From: Phocoena phocoena
Lineage: Eukaryota; Chordata; Mammalia; Artiodactyla; Phocoenidae
NCBI RefSeq assembly: GCF_963924675.1
Contig: NC_089240.1
Location: 116,193,680-116,257,679, forward strand
Reading direction: 5' to 3'
DNA: 64,000 nt
How positions within the stretch are numbered: position 1 is the first letter of the stretch; every line of letters begins with the position of its first letter. The notes under the pieces are model-generated. The model was not told where the DNA came from. It did not search any database and saw only the letters and a program-made list of their open reading frames with translations. The translations under genes were made by a program, and so were the position numbers. Shown here piece after piece: positions 35,958-49,055 of this stretch.

Positions 35958-36899
35958 TCCTGCTGACTTTTACTTAGTACATTTCTCTTTGCACTACACA
36001 GTGCATCTCCAACTGGAATATCTACCCCTTGCAGATATACAAAACCATGGGAAAGAAATATGGTGCATCTCCACACCTCCACCATCTTCTAGCCTTATGA
36101 TCTCAGACAAGTTGCTTAACCTCTGTGTGTCTTAGTCTGTCATTTGTAAAATAGGTTGTTATGAGCTAATAGTCCAGGTGATGTGCTTAAAACAATACTA
36201 GGCACAATTTAAACACTCATTAAATATTCGATATTATTACTAGTAACCTCAAAGTATTTTCATTATTATCATTACTGTTAGTCCCAATTATACGTGAAGA
36301 TTTGAAAGGAAAAAAACTTTAGAAATTTTAAAACAAATATAAACATGTTATTGACTAGAATGCGAGATTTGTGTGAATTTAGAAGATAAAATATGAGATC
36401 TCAAAGCAATATATTATAGTCCGCCCTCTGTGGGGGAATTTGGCTGGGAAAGTTGGAGAAGCTCTATGAGCTACCCTGCTGTCTCTCATTTCTATCTGGC
36501 CACAAGTCCTCTGACTCCAGACACTGTGTGACTCCTGCTTCACTAGAGGGGCTTCGTGGCTCTGATAAATCTACATTTCCCTTTGGAGCGTCTTGGGGAA
36601 AAGCTCTCTGTAACTGTTAAAGTGAGCTGACTGAAAAATTATGACTGTAATTTTCCAAGAAATTTGCCTAATGAAGGAACTCAAGTAGAATTTTGCACTT
36701 TAACTTAGGAGTGATGCAGAACTATCCCATTCTTCTTCTGGTGCTGGTTTCTTAATTATAAACTGCAGGGGCCACACAGGGTGAATAGGTAAGGCCCCTT
36801 GGGCCCATTATTCCAACACAATGTAGGGAATGAGCTGCCTTGTTACTGCTTGTTCCAGAAGTTCTCATTAATGTGATTAATATAGATAGAGCTGTCAGC
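35958..36899. other. Intergenic DNA with one MIR
   Basis: Nothing recognisable except the MIR at 36085-36245. The right part is ordinary mixed sequence with no exon. Confidence 0.5.
36085..36245 (+). repeat. MIR SINE
   Basis: 'tgatctcagacaagttgctt', 'aacctctgtgtgtcttagtc' and 'aaaataggttgttatgagct' are the sense-strand MIR blocks, in order. Confidence 0.8.
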
Positions 36900-37080
36900 T
36901 TTTTTTTTTTTTCACTTTTTTTGTTGTTCTTGTTCGTTTCTGCTTTATAACAAAGTGAATCAGTTATACATATACATATGTTCCCATATCTCTTCCCTCT
37001 TGCGTCTCCCTCCCTCCTACCCTCCCTATCCCACCCCTCTAGGTGGTCACAAAGCACGGAGCTGATCTCCCTGTGCTATG
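36900..37080 (-). mobile_element. Very short 5'-truncated L1 3' stub
   Basis: A T run (36900-36913) and then only about 150 bp of L1 3' UTR, ending at 'ctgatctccctgtgctatg'. Similarity to the 3' UTRs of the long L1s is high, so the insertion is fairly recent. The 3' end next to the T run lacks part of the usual tail-side sequence. Confidence 0.88.
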
Positions 37081-37519
37081 CTTTCATTCTCACTAAACAA
37101 TAAAACAAGCCTAACCTTGTACCTAGGAGGCTAACAGCTGAGAGGCAGATGAGACAAATTTGGGATCTCACTAAAATCGAGTATATTATGATTTTTGAAA
37201 TTAGAAACTCAAAATATATTGCATTAACATGACTAAGTTTGCCATTTGACTAAGTAAGTCACAAAGTGATCAGTTTGGGGGAATGTCTAGACATAGCCTT
37301 TAAAGATTGGGACAAATTATTTCCCCAAAATATTTCTTGATGTTCTAGGAAGGATGTGAGGGTAGGAAAAATATTAATATTGCACAAATCTCTAAATGTG
37401 GACACTTCCAGGAAGCACTTGGATAAAGCAATTAGATAAATTCCTTGTGAGGGGGTGGGTTTAAAAGCAAACCAAATGAATGTTTGGGGTTGCAAAAAAG
37501 GGCCCGTCATTTTCTGAGA

Positions 37520-37835
37520 ACCAGTATGCATTAGGTGAAATGCTAGAAGCTGAGAATGTAGTGCTAAAAAGGGAAAATCTCGGTCTTGACAGAGCTTCTA
37601 GTTAAATGGAGGAGAAGAGAAGAAAGTCAGCAGTTCTACAGTTCAGTCTAATAAGTAATAAGATAGAGGCATCCTATGGGAGCATACCAAGGAGGAGCAC
37701 CTAATGAGGCTTGGGGATAGCAAGGGAAGTCTTCTTGGAGAAGGCATCCCTTGAACTAATTTTAAAGGGGAAATAGTGAGGGAAAGTATAGGCACGTTTA
37801 CGTCGGGGGCAAGAAGGCTCCTGGCAAAGGAGGAT
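37520..37835 (-). repeat. L2 LINE fragment, antisense
   Basis: 'ctgagaatgtagtgctaaaa', 'tcttggagaaggcatccctt' and 'aagaaggctcctggcaaagg' follow the reverse-complement L2 order. Confidence 0.6.
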
Positions 37836-37849
37836 GGACCTCAAGAATT

Positions 37850-38655
37850 TGAAAATAGAATATGATCCAGCAACTTCATTTCTGGGTATATATGAAAAGA
37901 ATTGCAGGCAAGGATTCTAACAGATATTTGTATACCCAGGTTCATAGAAGCATTATTTACAATAGCAAAAATGTTGAAACAATCCAAATATCCATCAATG
38001 GATGAATGGATAAGTAAAATGTGGTATATACATACAATGTAATATTATTCGGCCTTAAGAAGGAAGGAAATTCTGACACATGCTACAACGTGGATGAACC
38101 TTGAAGGCATAATGCTAAGTGAAAGAAGCCAGACACAAAAAGGCAAATGTTGTATGATTCCACTTGTATGAGGTACCTAGAATAGTCAAATTTATAGAGA
38201 CGGAAAGTAGAATAGTGGTTACCAGGGTCTAGGAACAAAGGGAAATGGGGAATTGTTTTTTAATGGGTACAGATTTTCAGTTTGGGAAGATGAAAACATT
38301 CTGGAGATGGATAGTGGTGATTGCACTATAGCTGCAGAACAGTGTGAGTGTACTTAATGCCTCTGAAGTGCACACTTAAAAGTGGTTAAAATGGGCTTCC
38401 CTGGTGGTGCAGTGGTTGAGAGTCCGCCTGCCGATGCAGGGGACGCGGGTTCGTGCCCCGGTCGGGAGGATCCCACATGCCGCGGAGCGGCTGGGCCCGT
38501 GAGCCATGGCCGCTGGGCCTGCGTGTCCGGAGCCTGTGCTCCGGAGCGGGAGAGGCCACAGCAGTGAGAGGCTCGCATACCACAGGAAAAAATTAAAAAG
38601 TGGTTAAAATGGTAAATACTGTGTTATGTATATTTACCACAAAAAAATAAAAGGG
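37850..38655 (+). repeat. Old L1M 3' end, interrupted by a SINE
   Basis: Sense L1: 'atgatccagcaacttcattt', 'ccatcaatggatgaatggat', 'gaatagtggttaccagggtc', 'ctctgaagtgcacacttaaa' and the final 'tatgtatatttaccacaaaa'. The SINE at 38395-38595 splits the 3' UTR. Confidence 0.88.
38395..38595 (+). mobile_element. CHR-2-like SINE, sense, long target duplication
   Basis: The head begins 'gcttccctggtggtgcagtg'. Box-A-like TGGTGCAGTGG lies at 38405-38415 and box-B-like GGTTCGTGCC at 38448-38457. The tail is short and A-rich. The 17-bp duplication AAAAGTGGTTAAAATGG is perfect (38378-38394 and 38596-38612), and many CpGs survive. Confidence 0.97.
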
Positions 38656-41019
38656 ACGGAAATACGAATGTCTTTCCCTTTTGAGATTAAATGTTGTTAG
38701 GACATTTTTGCTGTTTGAGATGAAATGGTCCCAGCTGAGACCAGTGGGCAGGTACAAAGACCAGCAGTCCCTTAAGGAATAATTCATCATGGGGGGAATA
38801 TGGAGTTTGGACTGGCCATCCAGGCTCAGCATTTGAGCCTACACTCTCCTTTGAGAGAAGAGGCTGCTTGCAACATAGTATGTTGGGAGGCTGGAAACTG
38901 TGCCTGGCCTTGCCCCTCATGTACTGTAAGTATGCTTTTGAATTGATGGCTATATGAGAGTGTATGAGTATAAAACAGAAAGCCCAGACCATGGGTGAAG
39001 GTGTTGAAAACCATAGCTGATCATAACTCCAGAGGAGAGAATTTCCTCTTTTATCCTCCTCCCGACCATGGAAAGTTACTGCAGTAGTAACAGTGAAGCC
39101 ATCACAGTGATGAATAGGTAAAAAATCGGTATGTGGGATGGTTTACTTTTAACAGTGTATCTATTGTGAGCACATTTGCTGGTTCTGTAAGGTGCTTAAA
39201 AGAAGTGGGGTTGGCCTAATGGAAAACATGGTGGTAGTAATGTTGATATTTTGGTGGTAGTAGTGGTGTCAAGTCTCTTTGAAATTCCTGAGTATGGATT
39301 TATAGTCCTTTGCATGATGGCATAGTCCAGCAGGGCTTCCCAAAGCAAGAAAGTTCTGGTGTAAGTTGTAGCCTTCTCCAGTGTCAAGGGGGCTACCAGA
39401 TTTCCACGTTAAGAGGCCAAGTGGGAGCTACCAGAAATGAGGAGTGCACTTATCCCAGTAGAGATGACCCTGTGGTGGAGAAAAAAGGGTTCTCATGGTG
39501 ACAAAATGGGTGTTGAGTAATTAATTTTACTTTTAAAGACAAGTATGTGATCCTAGACTGGTAAAGTAGTGCATAGCTGTTACCAAGAGATAGACGGGGG
39601 AAAAAAAGACATTCTAAACCAAAAATGTAACATTTATCATGTCATTTGATCCTCCACACAATCTCATGATGTCTGCATTATTGTCCCTCATGTGCTGTTG
39701 AGGAAACTGAGATTCACCAAAGTTAAGTAACTTCTTAGGGCAAGCATCTAGTGAGTTGGTGGAACAGGAATTCCAGCTCAGATGTTGAATTCCAAGGTCT
39801 TTGCTCTCATCACCACAGTGTGTGACTTCCAGATATGATATCTGGCTGATGAACCCAGTAAAAAATATATCAACATTTTAATCTTCATCCAGCAATTTTG
39901 ACAATGTGTAGCCATAAACAAAGGCAAGTTTGCCAAGAATCTGACAGACTTACTGGGGCTGCTAACAAGCTTCCAAGTCCATCCAAATCGGGTGACACTC
40001 AGATAGCAAAATGAGTAAAATTTGAGAACCCTTACTTTTCATACAATCTATAGAAGACACCTGGTAACTTGCAAGTCATCATTAACTATCTTTTTATGTA
40101 TATAAGGCCTGTTTCAAAAAAAACCTCCAGAACTCAGTGCCTGGCACGTAAGTGTTATTCAGTAAATATTATAGTTAAACTGAATGAAAACAAATCCCTG
40201 CCTGCTCCCACTATGTCTATACAAAACAGTATTTTGAATATATTTGCATTTTTTAAAATTCCATATTTAATGAAAAAAAACCTGGTTCATTGGACTTCAA
40301 TTTGATGATTTTTTCCTTCTTTAGTTGGTGCTTCTATCATTCTGTAAAAACTGCCAAAACTGGTGGGGGGCAGTGGCTAAGTAAATCAAAGAAAGGAGGC
40401 TACAGCCAGATGAAATCAAGTTTGCCTGTGCAGTTGAGGAGAAGGCTTTCCGTATGCAGCTCCTGTAACGTTTCTAGGTACGCTTTATCCAGGACAACTG
40501 TCTCTGAGGCTGTCAGGATTTGCCTTTTCCCTTGGACGTTCATCATGGCAAAAAAGATTCTCCTTCCTAAAAACAGAGGACTAAGGTGGCAGCGATGTAA
40601 TTTAGCATCCTAGCCCAATGCCAATACAACTTTTGATGAGAAACTGTTTCTACACAGCACTCCACAGACACTTTGGGAGAAATGCAGTGGTGCCCTGGAG
40701 TGGGGGGCTCTGGCATTAACAGGTTCTACCCATCGAACATTCATCCAAATTGTACTTTTTCTATATGAGCACTGGAGGGAGATTTCTGTATATGAGCTTC
40801 TGATTGGCTACTTCAGAGTCTATTTTGAAGATTCAAATATCAAACAAATCAGAACCTTTTTCAACTGGAATGGCCAAAAAGAGGTGCTCATTTAGGCCCT
40901 GATTAGTTTCAGATCAGTCATTGTTTTCCTTCAGGCAGCCTCTTCTCTCTGGTATACTGGAATGATGTAGATCTGTTTCCAGCATCCTCTTCTAAGGGAG
41001 AGCAAAATTAGGTGATACA
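38656..41019. other. Mostly unannotated intergenic DNA
   Basis: Only the MIR at 39640-39830 is recognised. No exon or RNA gene is evident. Confidence 0.5.
39640..39830 (-). repeat. MIR SINE, antisense
   Basis: 'gctgttgaggaaactgagat' is the antisense MIR core block, followed by 'gttaagtaacttcttagggc' and 'gcatctagtgagttggtgga'. Confidence 0.8.
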
Positions 41020-41330
41020 CTGGCTTAATTTTGAGAAACTTTTTTGGAAAATTCAAGCAAATGCTAAAGTAGAGAAAATAATATAACAAATCCCCATATA
41101 TTCACTCTTCCCTCTACTGGATTATTTTAAGGCAAATCTTAGACACCAAACCATTTTATCCATAACTACTTTAGTATGTATCTCTAAAAGGAAAGGATTT
41201 CTTTTGTAAAACATAAGCACAAGACCATTAGCATGCCTAAAAATGTATTGATAATCCTTTCATATCACCAGCTATCCAAGTAGTGTTTATATCTGGTTGA
41301 ATTTGATCAAGATTTTCCTTAACCATAGTT
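41020..41330. repeat. L1M-like 3' fragment, orientation uncertain
   Basis: 'aggcaaatcttagacaccaa', 'tttatccataactactttag' and 'tctaaaaggaaaggatttct' resemble a unit found in old mammalian L1 tails. Confidence 0.4.
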
Positions 41331-41334
41331 CTTT

Positions 41335-41560
41335 TTCAAATTTTTAGATTATTTTTTATTGAGGTAACATTGGTTTATAACATTATATAAGTTTCATGTG
41401 TACAAAATTATATTTCTGCTTCTGTATACACTACAGTGATGCTCACCACCAAATATTTAGTTTCCATTCATCACCATACAGTTGATGCCCTTTACCATTT
41501 CACCCTCTCCCCACCCCTTCCCCTCTGATAACCACTACTCTGTTCTCTGTATATCAGTGT
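41335..41560 (-). repeat. Old L1 3' UTR fragment, antisense
   Basis: 'tttttattgaggtaacattg', 'tttcatgtgtacaaaattat' and 'ctctgataaccactactctg' are an antisense L1MA/L1MB-like tail. Confidence 0.75.
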
Positions 41561-41639
41561 TTGTTTTTGTTTTAATCTCAGTTCTCTTCCAGGTCCCTCT
41601 GGGGATTTTCTCTTACTCTTCTGAGTTCAGTTCCAGTGA

Positions 41640-41697
41640 TGTATATATATACATATATATATATATGTGTGTGTGTGTATATATATATATATACACA
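41640..41697. repeat. (TA)n(TG)n(TA)n compound microsatellite
   Basis: TA units, then a short TG block, then TA units again. Confidence 0.93.
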
Positions 41698-42728
41698 CAA
41701 TATAATGAGGAGAATTTCACTCATCAGAAATTCTCCATGAGGAGGATTTATGGTTAAAAAACAAACAAACAAACAGAGAGCGAGAGAGGAATTATGCCTC
41801 CCCAGCGGCTTTTTGCCTTTGTCTCCACTGTGATCAAGAGCAAACCAGGGGACATGGAGCCTCCAGCTTCTCTGGATTTCTGTTGGTACAGTGAGGCCAG
41901 TGGTGGGAGCACAGCACTGATAGACATTCTGGGGTACAGGTTAGGGTTTCCATATTTAGCAAGTAAAAACATGGGACACCTCATTAAATTTGAATTTCAG
42001 GTAAACAGCAAATAATCTTTTAGTATACATTTGTCCCAAATGTTGCATGGGACATAGTATAACAATAAAAAAGTCATTGTTTATTTGAAATTCCAGTTTA
42101 ACTATATATGTCCTATATTTTATCTTACAACCCTGAGACGGGTGGTAAAATGGATTTGGCACAGGGGAAAATAACTAGAAGTGCTCATGAGAACTTGGTT
42201 TCTTGTACAGTTGAGAGTGCTTGTAGGAGCTGAAGGGCATAGGAGAAATGGAGGGGACAGGAGCTTTTAAAGGTGTTTTGGGGGTTAATGTTTTTGAATG
42301 AGTAAAATTCAGAATTATATTTTTAAATGTAATTGATTGCTGAGTTATATCTCTTTGAATGTGATACCACTCTGAGACTGAATCACAATTCTGAGTATGA
42401 TTTTTTTTGTCTCTCCAGGTGGAATTGGGCTCCCTCACAGTGGTTTCTGGGATAACCTTCTATTTTTGCAGAACCATAATAGGGGAAATGAGAATATTTT
42501 TATATTTGCCTAGACACTTTAAATGCTCTCATTCTTTTCAGTTTGCTCCACATTTCTAGCCCCTGCCACAAAGTTGGAATAGTGTGCATGGTCTATTTAT
42601 TCAGTGGCAAAAGGAAAACTTTAATCTGATTTCCATTTCTCCTGTTCTGAAACTTGAACAGAGAAAGTAATTAGTATAAAATCACCAGGCATGACACCTG
42701 TATAGTAACTCACTAGCAGGACCTATTA

Positions 42729-43096
42729 CACTAAGTCCCCTACATACCAAAGAGTTCCATTCTGAGAGTGTGTTTGTAAGTCCAATTTCTTTGTAAGTCC
42801 AACAAAGTTAGCCCAGTTACCCAACTAACACAATCGGCTACACTGTACCAGCTACATTACCTCTGCTTTTACACTTGCTTCCAGACATCCAGGGCTTGAA
42901 ATAAAGATACTGTACTACTGTACTCTATACAGTACTATACAGTAAACCACACAAAAGCACAACCCCTTGTAGAGGATGCACGCATATGACAATGAACGCC
43001 AGACAGGTGAACTAACTTATGTGATTGGACATGCAAACCCACATTCGCATCTTTGAAAGTTCACAGCTTGAAGGTTCATATGTAGGGGACTTACTG
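42729..43096. mobile_element. Tigger-like (Tc1/mariner) MITE with intact TIRs
   Basis: A 368-bp element bounded by TA on both sides (42727-42728 and 43097-43098), as for Tc1/mariner insertions. The left end CACTAAGTCCCCTACATA and right end TATGTAGGGGACTTACTG are inverted copies with one mismatch. There is no transposase frame, so it is non-autonomous. The inner sequence ('cagtttaaccacac...'-like stretches) is AT-moderate and partly self-similar. Confidence 0.85.
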
Positions 43097-43099
43097 TAC

Positions 43100-46000
43100 A
43101 AGATGAGATCTAGAAGAGCCATTTGGCCAAGATCTTAAATTCACAAATGGCCTCAAATTTAGGCTTTTGACATAGTTTCAAAAGATACATACAGGTATAT
43201 TGTGTGTATATTAAATTTTTAAAGCACCCAAATTCTTATAAATGTGTTTTGGCACTTCTTAATTTTCAGTATACATGGAACCTCAAAAAATAGAAACAGT
43301 AAAAAAAAAATGTGTCTCAGGACTCCCTTCATTTCCAGTTGGCTCTGCTCATTGGTAATGAAAAAAGACCATATGTGGTTTCTAAGTCTTTGCATACACA
43401 GTACTCTACAGTTTGCAAATGTCTTAGGTGTAACTCCTCATTTGTATATTATTCCAGAGTTTACAAAGCCTTTTCATATTCGGTTCCATATCTGATTGGG
43501 TTCCACGATAGTTCAGTGGAGTAAGTGTAACACAGATGTATAGATTAAGAAATTAAGCCATTTGCTCTTGGTTATGTGGCTAATAGGTGGCAGAATCCAT
43601 ACAAAGGCACAGTCGTTTACTTCCTAGCTGATTTTCCCATTGTACCAACACTCTTGGGTTCCAGCTTAAGAAAAATAACATATTTCATACACATATTCTG
43701 CCTGCTAGCTCTATTTGACAATAGTAGACTTAGATGTTATATAATTGCATTTTAATTTTTCCCTTATTTTAAAGACTCCCTTTCCCAACAGAGGGCCATG
43801 AAAATGAAATACGTCACAAGTAAAGCATTTGCTAGCCATTTACTCTTTGGAATATTTTTAAGACCTTTGCTTCATTATGAAATACCAAGCCAATGCTGAA
43901 TGCCATTCAAAATGAAAAGGTCATCATTTTTCTGGCCCTGCTATCTTCAGTATAATTGAAAGCAAGAATGATGCAGAAATTAAATAAACTTATCTGGGGA
44001 ATGCACCTGTTTTTCATATTTTAATGTCACTTATCATGACTTTAGAAAGAGTGAAAGACTTCACCAATGGAATGGGTGTTTTTCTAAAGCAAACTCTTTA
44101 GTTTGGGTAAGAAAGTTTTAAGGAAATAAAATAATAAATTAACATAAAATGCTCTTGAAGAAATGATGGAATTTTTCCAAAGAGCTGATTGTGCCTTTAA
44201 AATTCTTTTCATATTTATTTGCACTTCGATCTGAATGCCCATTGGAGTGTTAAAAGCTAGTGAGTGACGATTCCAGCTCATGGCAGTGAGTCTCCGGTTC
44301 ACAGCATTTCAGAACATCATCTGTCACTGCCAGGGAAGAGACAGTTTCTTACACACTAGTACGCAAATACAGGCTTAGAGCCCTCTGAATCATTGTACAC
44401 TGAATTAAGGCTTACCTCTCTGGAGAGAGAAAACGAACCCCACTAGTTATTTAGTCCCCAGCCAGTGGGAACAGGGATAGGATGATGAAGAGCTGCCATA
44501 GAATTAATAAACACTAATGGTAGTTGATTGGAGTGGGTGAACTGTAGCAGAGAGACACTGTGGAATGTGGGTTGATTATGTTGAGCATGGGACTAACCAA
44601 CCACTTGATTCCAAATTTGAACTTTAAAATCATGGTGGAGAAGGAGGAAAGAACACTGTTAAATTCCTTTCCTAGCTGTATGGTCAACATCAGTCTTGAC
44701 TGGTCCTGGCAGTGGATAACTAGGCCTCCATTTCTTAGGGAAGGCATATATGTACTTTAAATGCGTTCCTAGTTTTAAATTTGGCCTCAGTCCTCTATTG
44801 AAATATCCACTTAGTCATCAGGATGTTACCAAAGAAGGAAACAAAGTATAATACTCTTTTCCTCATTATTGAAAGGATAATAGTGATGCCCAATATATCA
44901 CGGATAGAGGAGGAAATTGGATTCTATTCCTAATCCATTGTTAATGACCTAACTTCACAAAAATACTTAGTCTTCATCATACCTACTTTTGTGTTAATTG
45001 TGGAAGCAATGAGGTAACTCTTCCTGTAAGAACCAATTATCCTACATGACACCTTTTAATTCTGTAATTCAGTGATCCTCCTGAAGTTGAGAATTCGAAA
45101 CCAAGTTTGGCAGTGAGCAGTTAATTATAATGGTCTTAGCTTAATGGCTAGAGTGAAAGCTTGGAAATATTCAAGAATAGAATATGTAATCATCACAACT
45201 GGATATAAATGTTTATCTGACTTTAAGGACTAGGCCAACTGATACCTCTGGTTTATATTTCAAATATTTATTGAGTACCTATTATGTGCCTGACACTTGT
45301 CTGACTGCATATATACAAGTTTTGTAGTGGGGAGAGGAATAAAAAGCACCTGCTTGAATTGAATTAAATAAACCATGTGAAAGGAGAGCAAGAAGGTTGA
45401 ATCTTGTCAAAAAGCAAGGTGATTTGCAAACCACCAGTAGTATTCAATCAATCAGCTGTTAACTGGTTATTTCAAAATAACTGAATGCAACCAGTTGACT
45501 TAAAATCACAAACACTGTGAAGGTCAACTGGTTGGTATAGAACTACCCTACTTCCATTCTAGTTCGTTATAGCATTCCTTTACATTCCAGATAAAGCAGG
45601 AAATGTCTTTTTGACCAGATTACAAGGTATAAAATCAGAGTTTCAAAGTTTCTGGTGATTTTTGGAAAACATATGCAATATATAAATATTCTGTCTCAAT
45701 GGGAAGTACGCTTTAAGCTGAAATGCTTCATTACATTTGATTTTGCTTATTATTAAAGTATAATTTTCCTGTTGAAATACTGAAGTTAATGTATGGAAAT
45801 AAAGATATTTCCCCAAGTGACCTAACAGACACTGATTTAGTGCCTACTATGAGCTCAGCACTCTACTAGGTGCTGCATACTGGAGAGGATAATTTCCCTT
45901 ATTGGTGTTTTACAGTAACCAGTTAAATGAAGTATCTGGGCTGGTATTTATTATTATGTTTTTCAGATAGATAATGGAGAGAGAAATCACCATTCTATTT

Positions 46001-47540
46001 AATAGAGAAAAGAAGTATAATTAACTTTGAAAGTAGTTTTTCCTTTTAACAACTCCTAATTTCTTTCTGAGAAGGAAGAATTAATTTAAGAGTCCACAAG
46101 TAATAATTCTAACAGATAGCTGTCACATATCTTACTAGGAAGAGCTCATTGGGCTGGACCTTGGAGTTGAGCATCAAAGAGGACCTAGGATATATCCATG
46201 CTAGAAAAGAGTACAAAACCTTAGGTCTTAGAAGGACATTAAAAGCTCATTTTTCTAACATCGTTTCACAGTTTAGGGAAATTGAGGTCCAAGGAGAGGA
46301 AAAGACTTGTAGGAGATAATGCAGCAAGTTAGTTCACAGGACAGTTGGACTACAACCTGAACTTGTGCTCCCTAGTCCAGTACTCCTTTAGCCAACGCAC
46401 AGCACCCACAGTGGTAAAATCCAGATAAATCTGACCAGTGTGCTAAGCTCTTCTGACTTGTTGAAGAAATGAGACCACACATATGTGACCTATAACATCT
46501 GTATATTATTTATTCTTTAAGAACTCTTCAAATAGTCATTTTTACATTTAGAATAACTGGCTCAGTGTGTGCTAGGTCAGGAAGTCGCTGGAATGGGAAA
46601 ATGCTAGAGAAGAAGGAAAAAGGTACAATCTCAATATTCGAAAGAGAAACCTCTTCTTTTCCTTTGGATTATGGCATTGGGAATTTATCAACAGGGGAAA
46701 TACAAACACTTAAGAAATTGTGTTCTTATTCTCTTCTGCCAGAGTTGTTCACAAGGAAAATCCAATCTTAAATTTCTAGACATTCCTCTGGATTACCAAA
46801 GAACCAGAAACAGCCTTGGTGTTCTTCTAGGTGCCAGGAGAACAAGTCCTTCAACTTTCCAGCGAAAGATTTCCAGCAACGAAGGGGAAATAAAATAACT
46901 CACTCTGATGAGCATCAAGTAAGTGCTCCTTGTCTGGGTAATTGGCTTCCTGGAAGGTGAATCAGAGCTCATTTAGCAGTCCAAGGCCCAGTGAGTCCTG
47001 GCCAAGGGAAAATGAAATGTTAACACATTTAGTGCTAAATTAGAGACAGGATCCACAAGCTGAGAGCCCACACGAATCAGAGACATGAGTCACAAAGTCT
47101 GTGCTGTTTAGGGCAAATTGGCCCTGAAGACAAGTAAAAAATCAATCATTAATTTTCATGCTCTGCTCTTGATATACTTTTTCATTTGAAGGCAATTACT
47201 ATTATAATAACAATAATGACACCTTATAATTTTACTTTGTAAAGTGCTTTCCTGTCTACTCCTCATAGCTTTAATTTCCTTAAGTTCAGAGGTAAAAAGT
47301 ATGATTTTTCAAAATTGTTGCAAAATGACAATTCAAAGAAGATCCAGAGGTAATAAAGCTTCAATTCTATAGTGCCTAACCTAGAGTGATTATGTTTAAA
47401 CCAGTATGAATGACATTTATCAGGTAGAATCCAGAAATTTTTATGAGTAATTTGTGGTGATGCTGGCTGAGAAAACATAATATGTAGCCTTGTGAATTGT
47501 GGAATAAAGGTTAAAAGTAGCTTGTGTGTTTGTCAAGGGT
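43100..47540. other. Mostly unannotated intergenic DNA
   Basis: Weak remnants: MIR/L2-like phrases at 45245-45310 ('atttattgagtacctattat') and 45825-45880 ('tagtgcctactatgagctca'), and a MIR-like antisense unit at 46205-46390. No exon is recognised, and open frames such as 46565-46771 show no family features. Confidence 0.5.
46205..46390 (-). repeat. MIR-like SINE, antisense
   Basis: It has the same extended layout as 6170-6350: 'agaaggacattaaaagctca', then 'cagtttagggaaattgaggt' and 'actacaacctgaacttgtgc'. Very diverged. Confidence 0.5.
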
Positions 47541-48090
47541 ACATCAGTTCAACAGTCAGCAGTAACTGAGTACCTCCTAGTCAATTGCCACATGTGCTAG
47601 ATTCTGAAGTTTCAAATTTGAATAAGACATTGCCCATGCCTTTGAGAGAGGAAGGGCATTCTCAGTAGAAAAAAATAGCTGATACAGAGGCCCAGACATA
47701 TGAAACAGCATCCTTTGTCTGATGAAACAAAATAGTTCATTATGGGCAGATCAAAAAAGGGTGGAGAGCATGAAGGAGTAACAAAAGATGAGTCTAGGGC
47801 CAGATCTCGGAGACACTTACGGGTTAGGCTGAGGCATACAGACCTCAAGCCTGAAGACAAATGGACATCACTTAGGGGTTTTAAGATGGAGAGTGATATG
47901 AGCTGATTTTTCTTTCACAGAAAGGCCTCTTAGTTGACCTGTGGATGAGGGAAAGGAGGGAGTCCAAGTTTGGACCTTGTGATAATAATCCAGTGGCAAG
48001 ATGATGAGGACTTGGGCTATGACAGTAGCAAATGGAGATGAACAGGATGTGCCTGGTATGTAAAATCAGAAAATATTGGTGATGGAATAT
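47540..48090 (-). repeat. L2 LINE fragment, antisense
   Basis: 'gcagtaactgagtacctcct', 'aagacattgcccatgccttt', 'ggttttaagatggagagtga' and 'tgataataatccagtggcaa' are the L2 reverse-complement order. Confidence 0.65.
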
Positions 48091-48574
48091 AGCAGGGAGG
48101 GGTGAAGGAAAGGGAAGTATTGAAGCATTAAGTTAACCCAGTAAGTGCTACCATGTCCAAATATCAACTGTACCTTAACCCCCGAATCTACTCCTCACCT
48201 CAGTCTACCCTGTCTCAGTAAATGACAACTCCATCTTTCCAGTTACTCTGCTTCAGACTATGGAATCATCCTTGACTTCTCTCTTCTCATTCCCCACATC
48301 CCATCTGGCAGTAAATTTTGTTGGTTCTACCTTCAAAACATACACAGAATGTGACCATTTCTCACCAACTCCACTGCTTCCACCCTATCCCAAGCCATCA
48401 TCATCTCTCACCTGGAGTACTACTATAGCCTCCCGATTAGTTTCCTTGTCCCTACTCCCACTCCTAAGCATATTCTCCAATAAATCAACCAGAGTGATTA
48501 ATTTAAATATAAGCCAATCTAATCAAGCCATTATTTCTAATTTCCAGTTTATAAAAATACAGAAGATGAAGGAA

Positions 48575-49055
48575 TAAGTTAAATAACTCAAAAAAACAAT
48601 CAGACAAAGCTCTGCAGGATAACTGGCTCAGGCTCTTCAGTAAGTTAATGCCATGGGAAAAAAGTATGGGGGTGGGAGAGCTTTCTACATAAAACGGTAT
48701 GTAAGAAGCTTAACAATCAAATGCAAATATATTAGCCTTGATTTAATTCTGGTTTAAACAAAACCACTATAATAAATTATGGGGACAATTAGGGAAATAT
48801 AATTACCAGCTTGGGACTCGATTTGGTAGTTTTGGTAGATATGATAATGCATATAGTGATTACACAGGAAAATGTTTTTTAAAGAGATTTATAATGAGCA
48901 TTTTGGAATAAAATGTCATGATATCTATGCTTTAAAATACTTTAACAAATTAAGTATACCCGAAGCAAATATGGCATAATGTTAACATTTGTTAATTTTA
49001 GGTAATGGGTATCTGAATACTTGTTGTGTTATTCCTTTTTCTTTTCTGTGTATAT
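48575..49055 (+). repeat. Probable old L1M-type 3' fragment
   Basis: 'taattctggtttaaacaaaa', 'gtgattacacaggaaaatgt' and 'aaatatggcataatgttaac' are phrases common in an old mammalian L1-type tail. The assignment is tentative. Confidence 0.4.
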
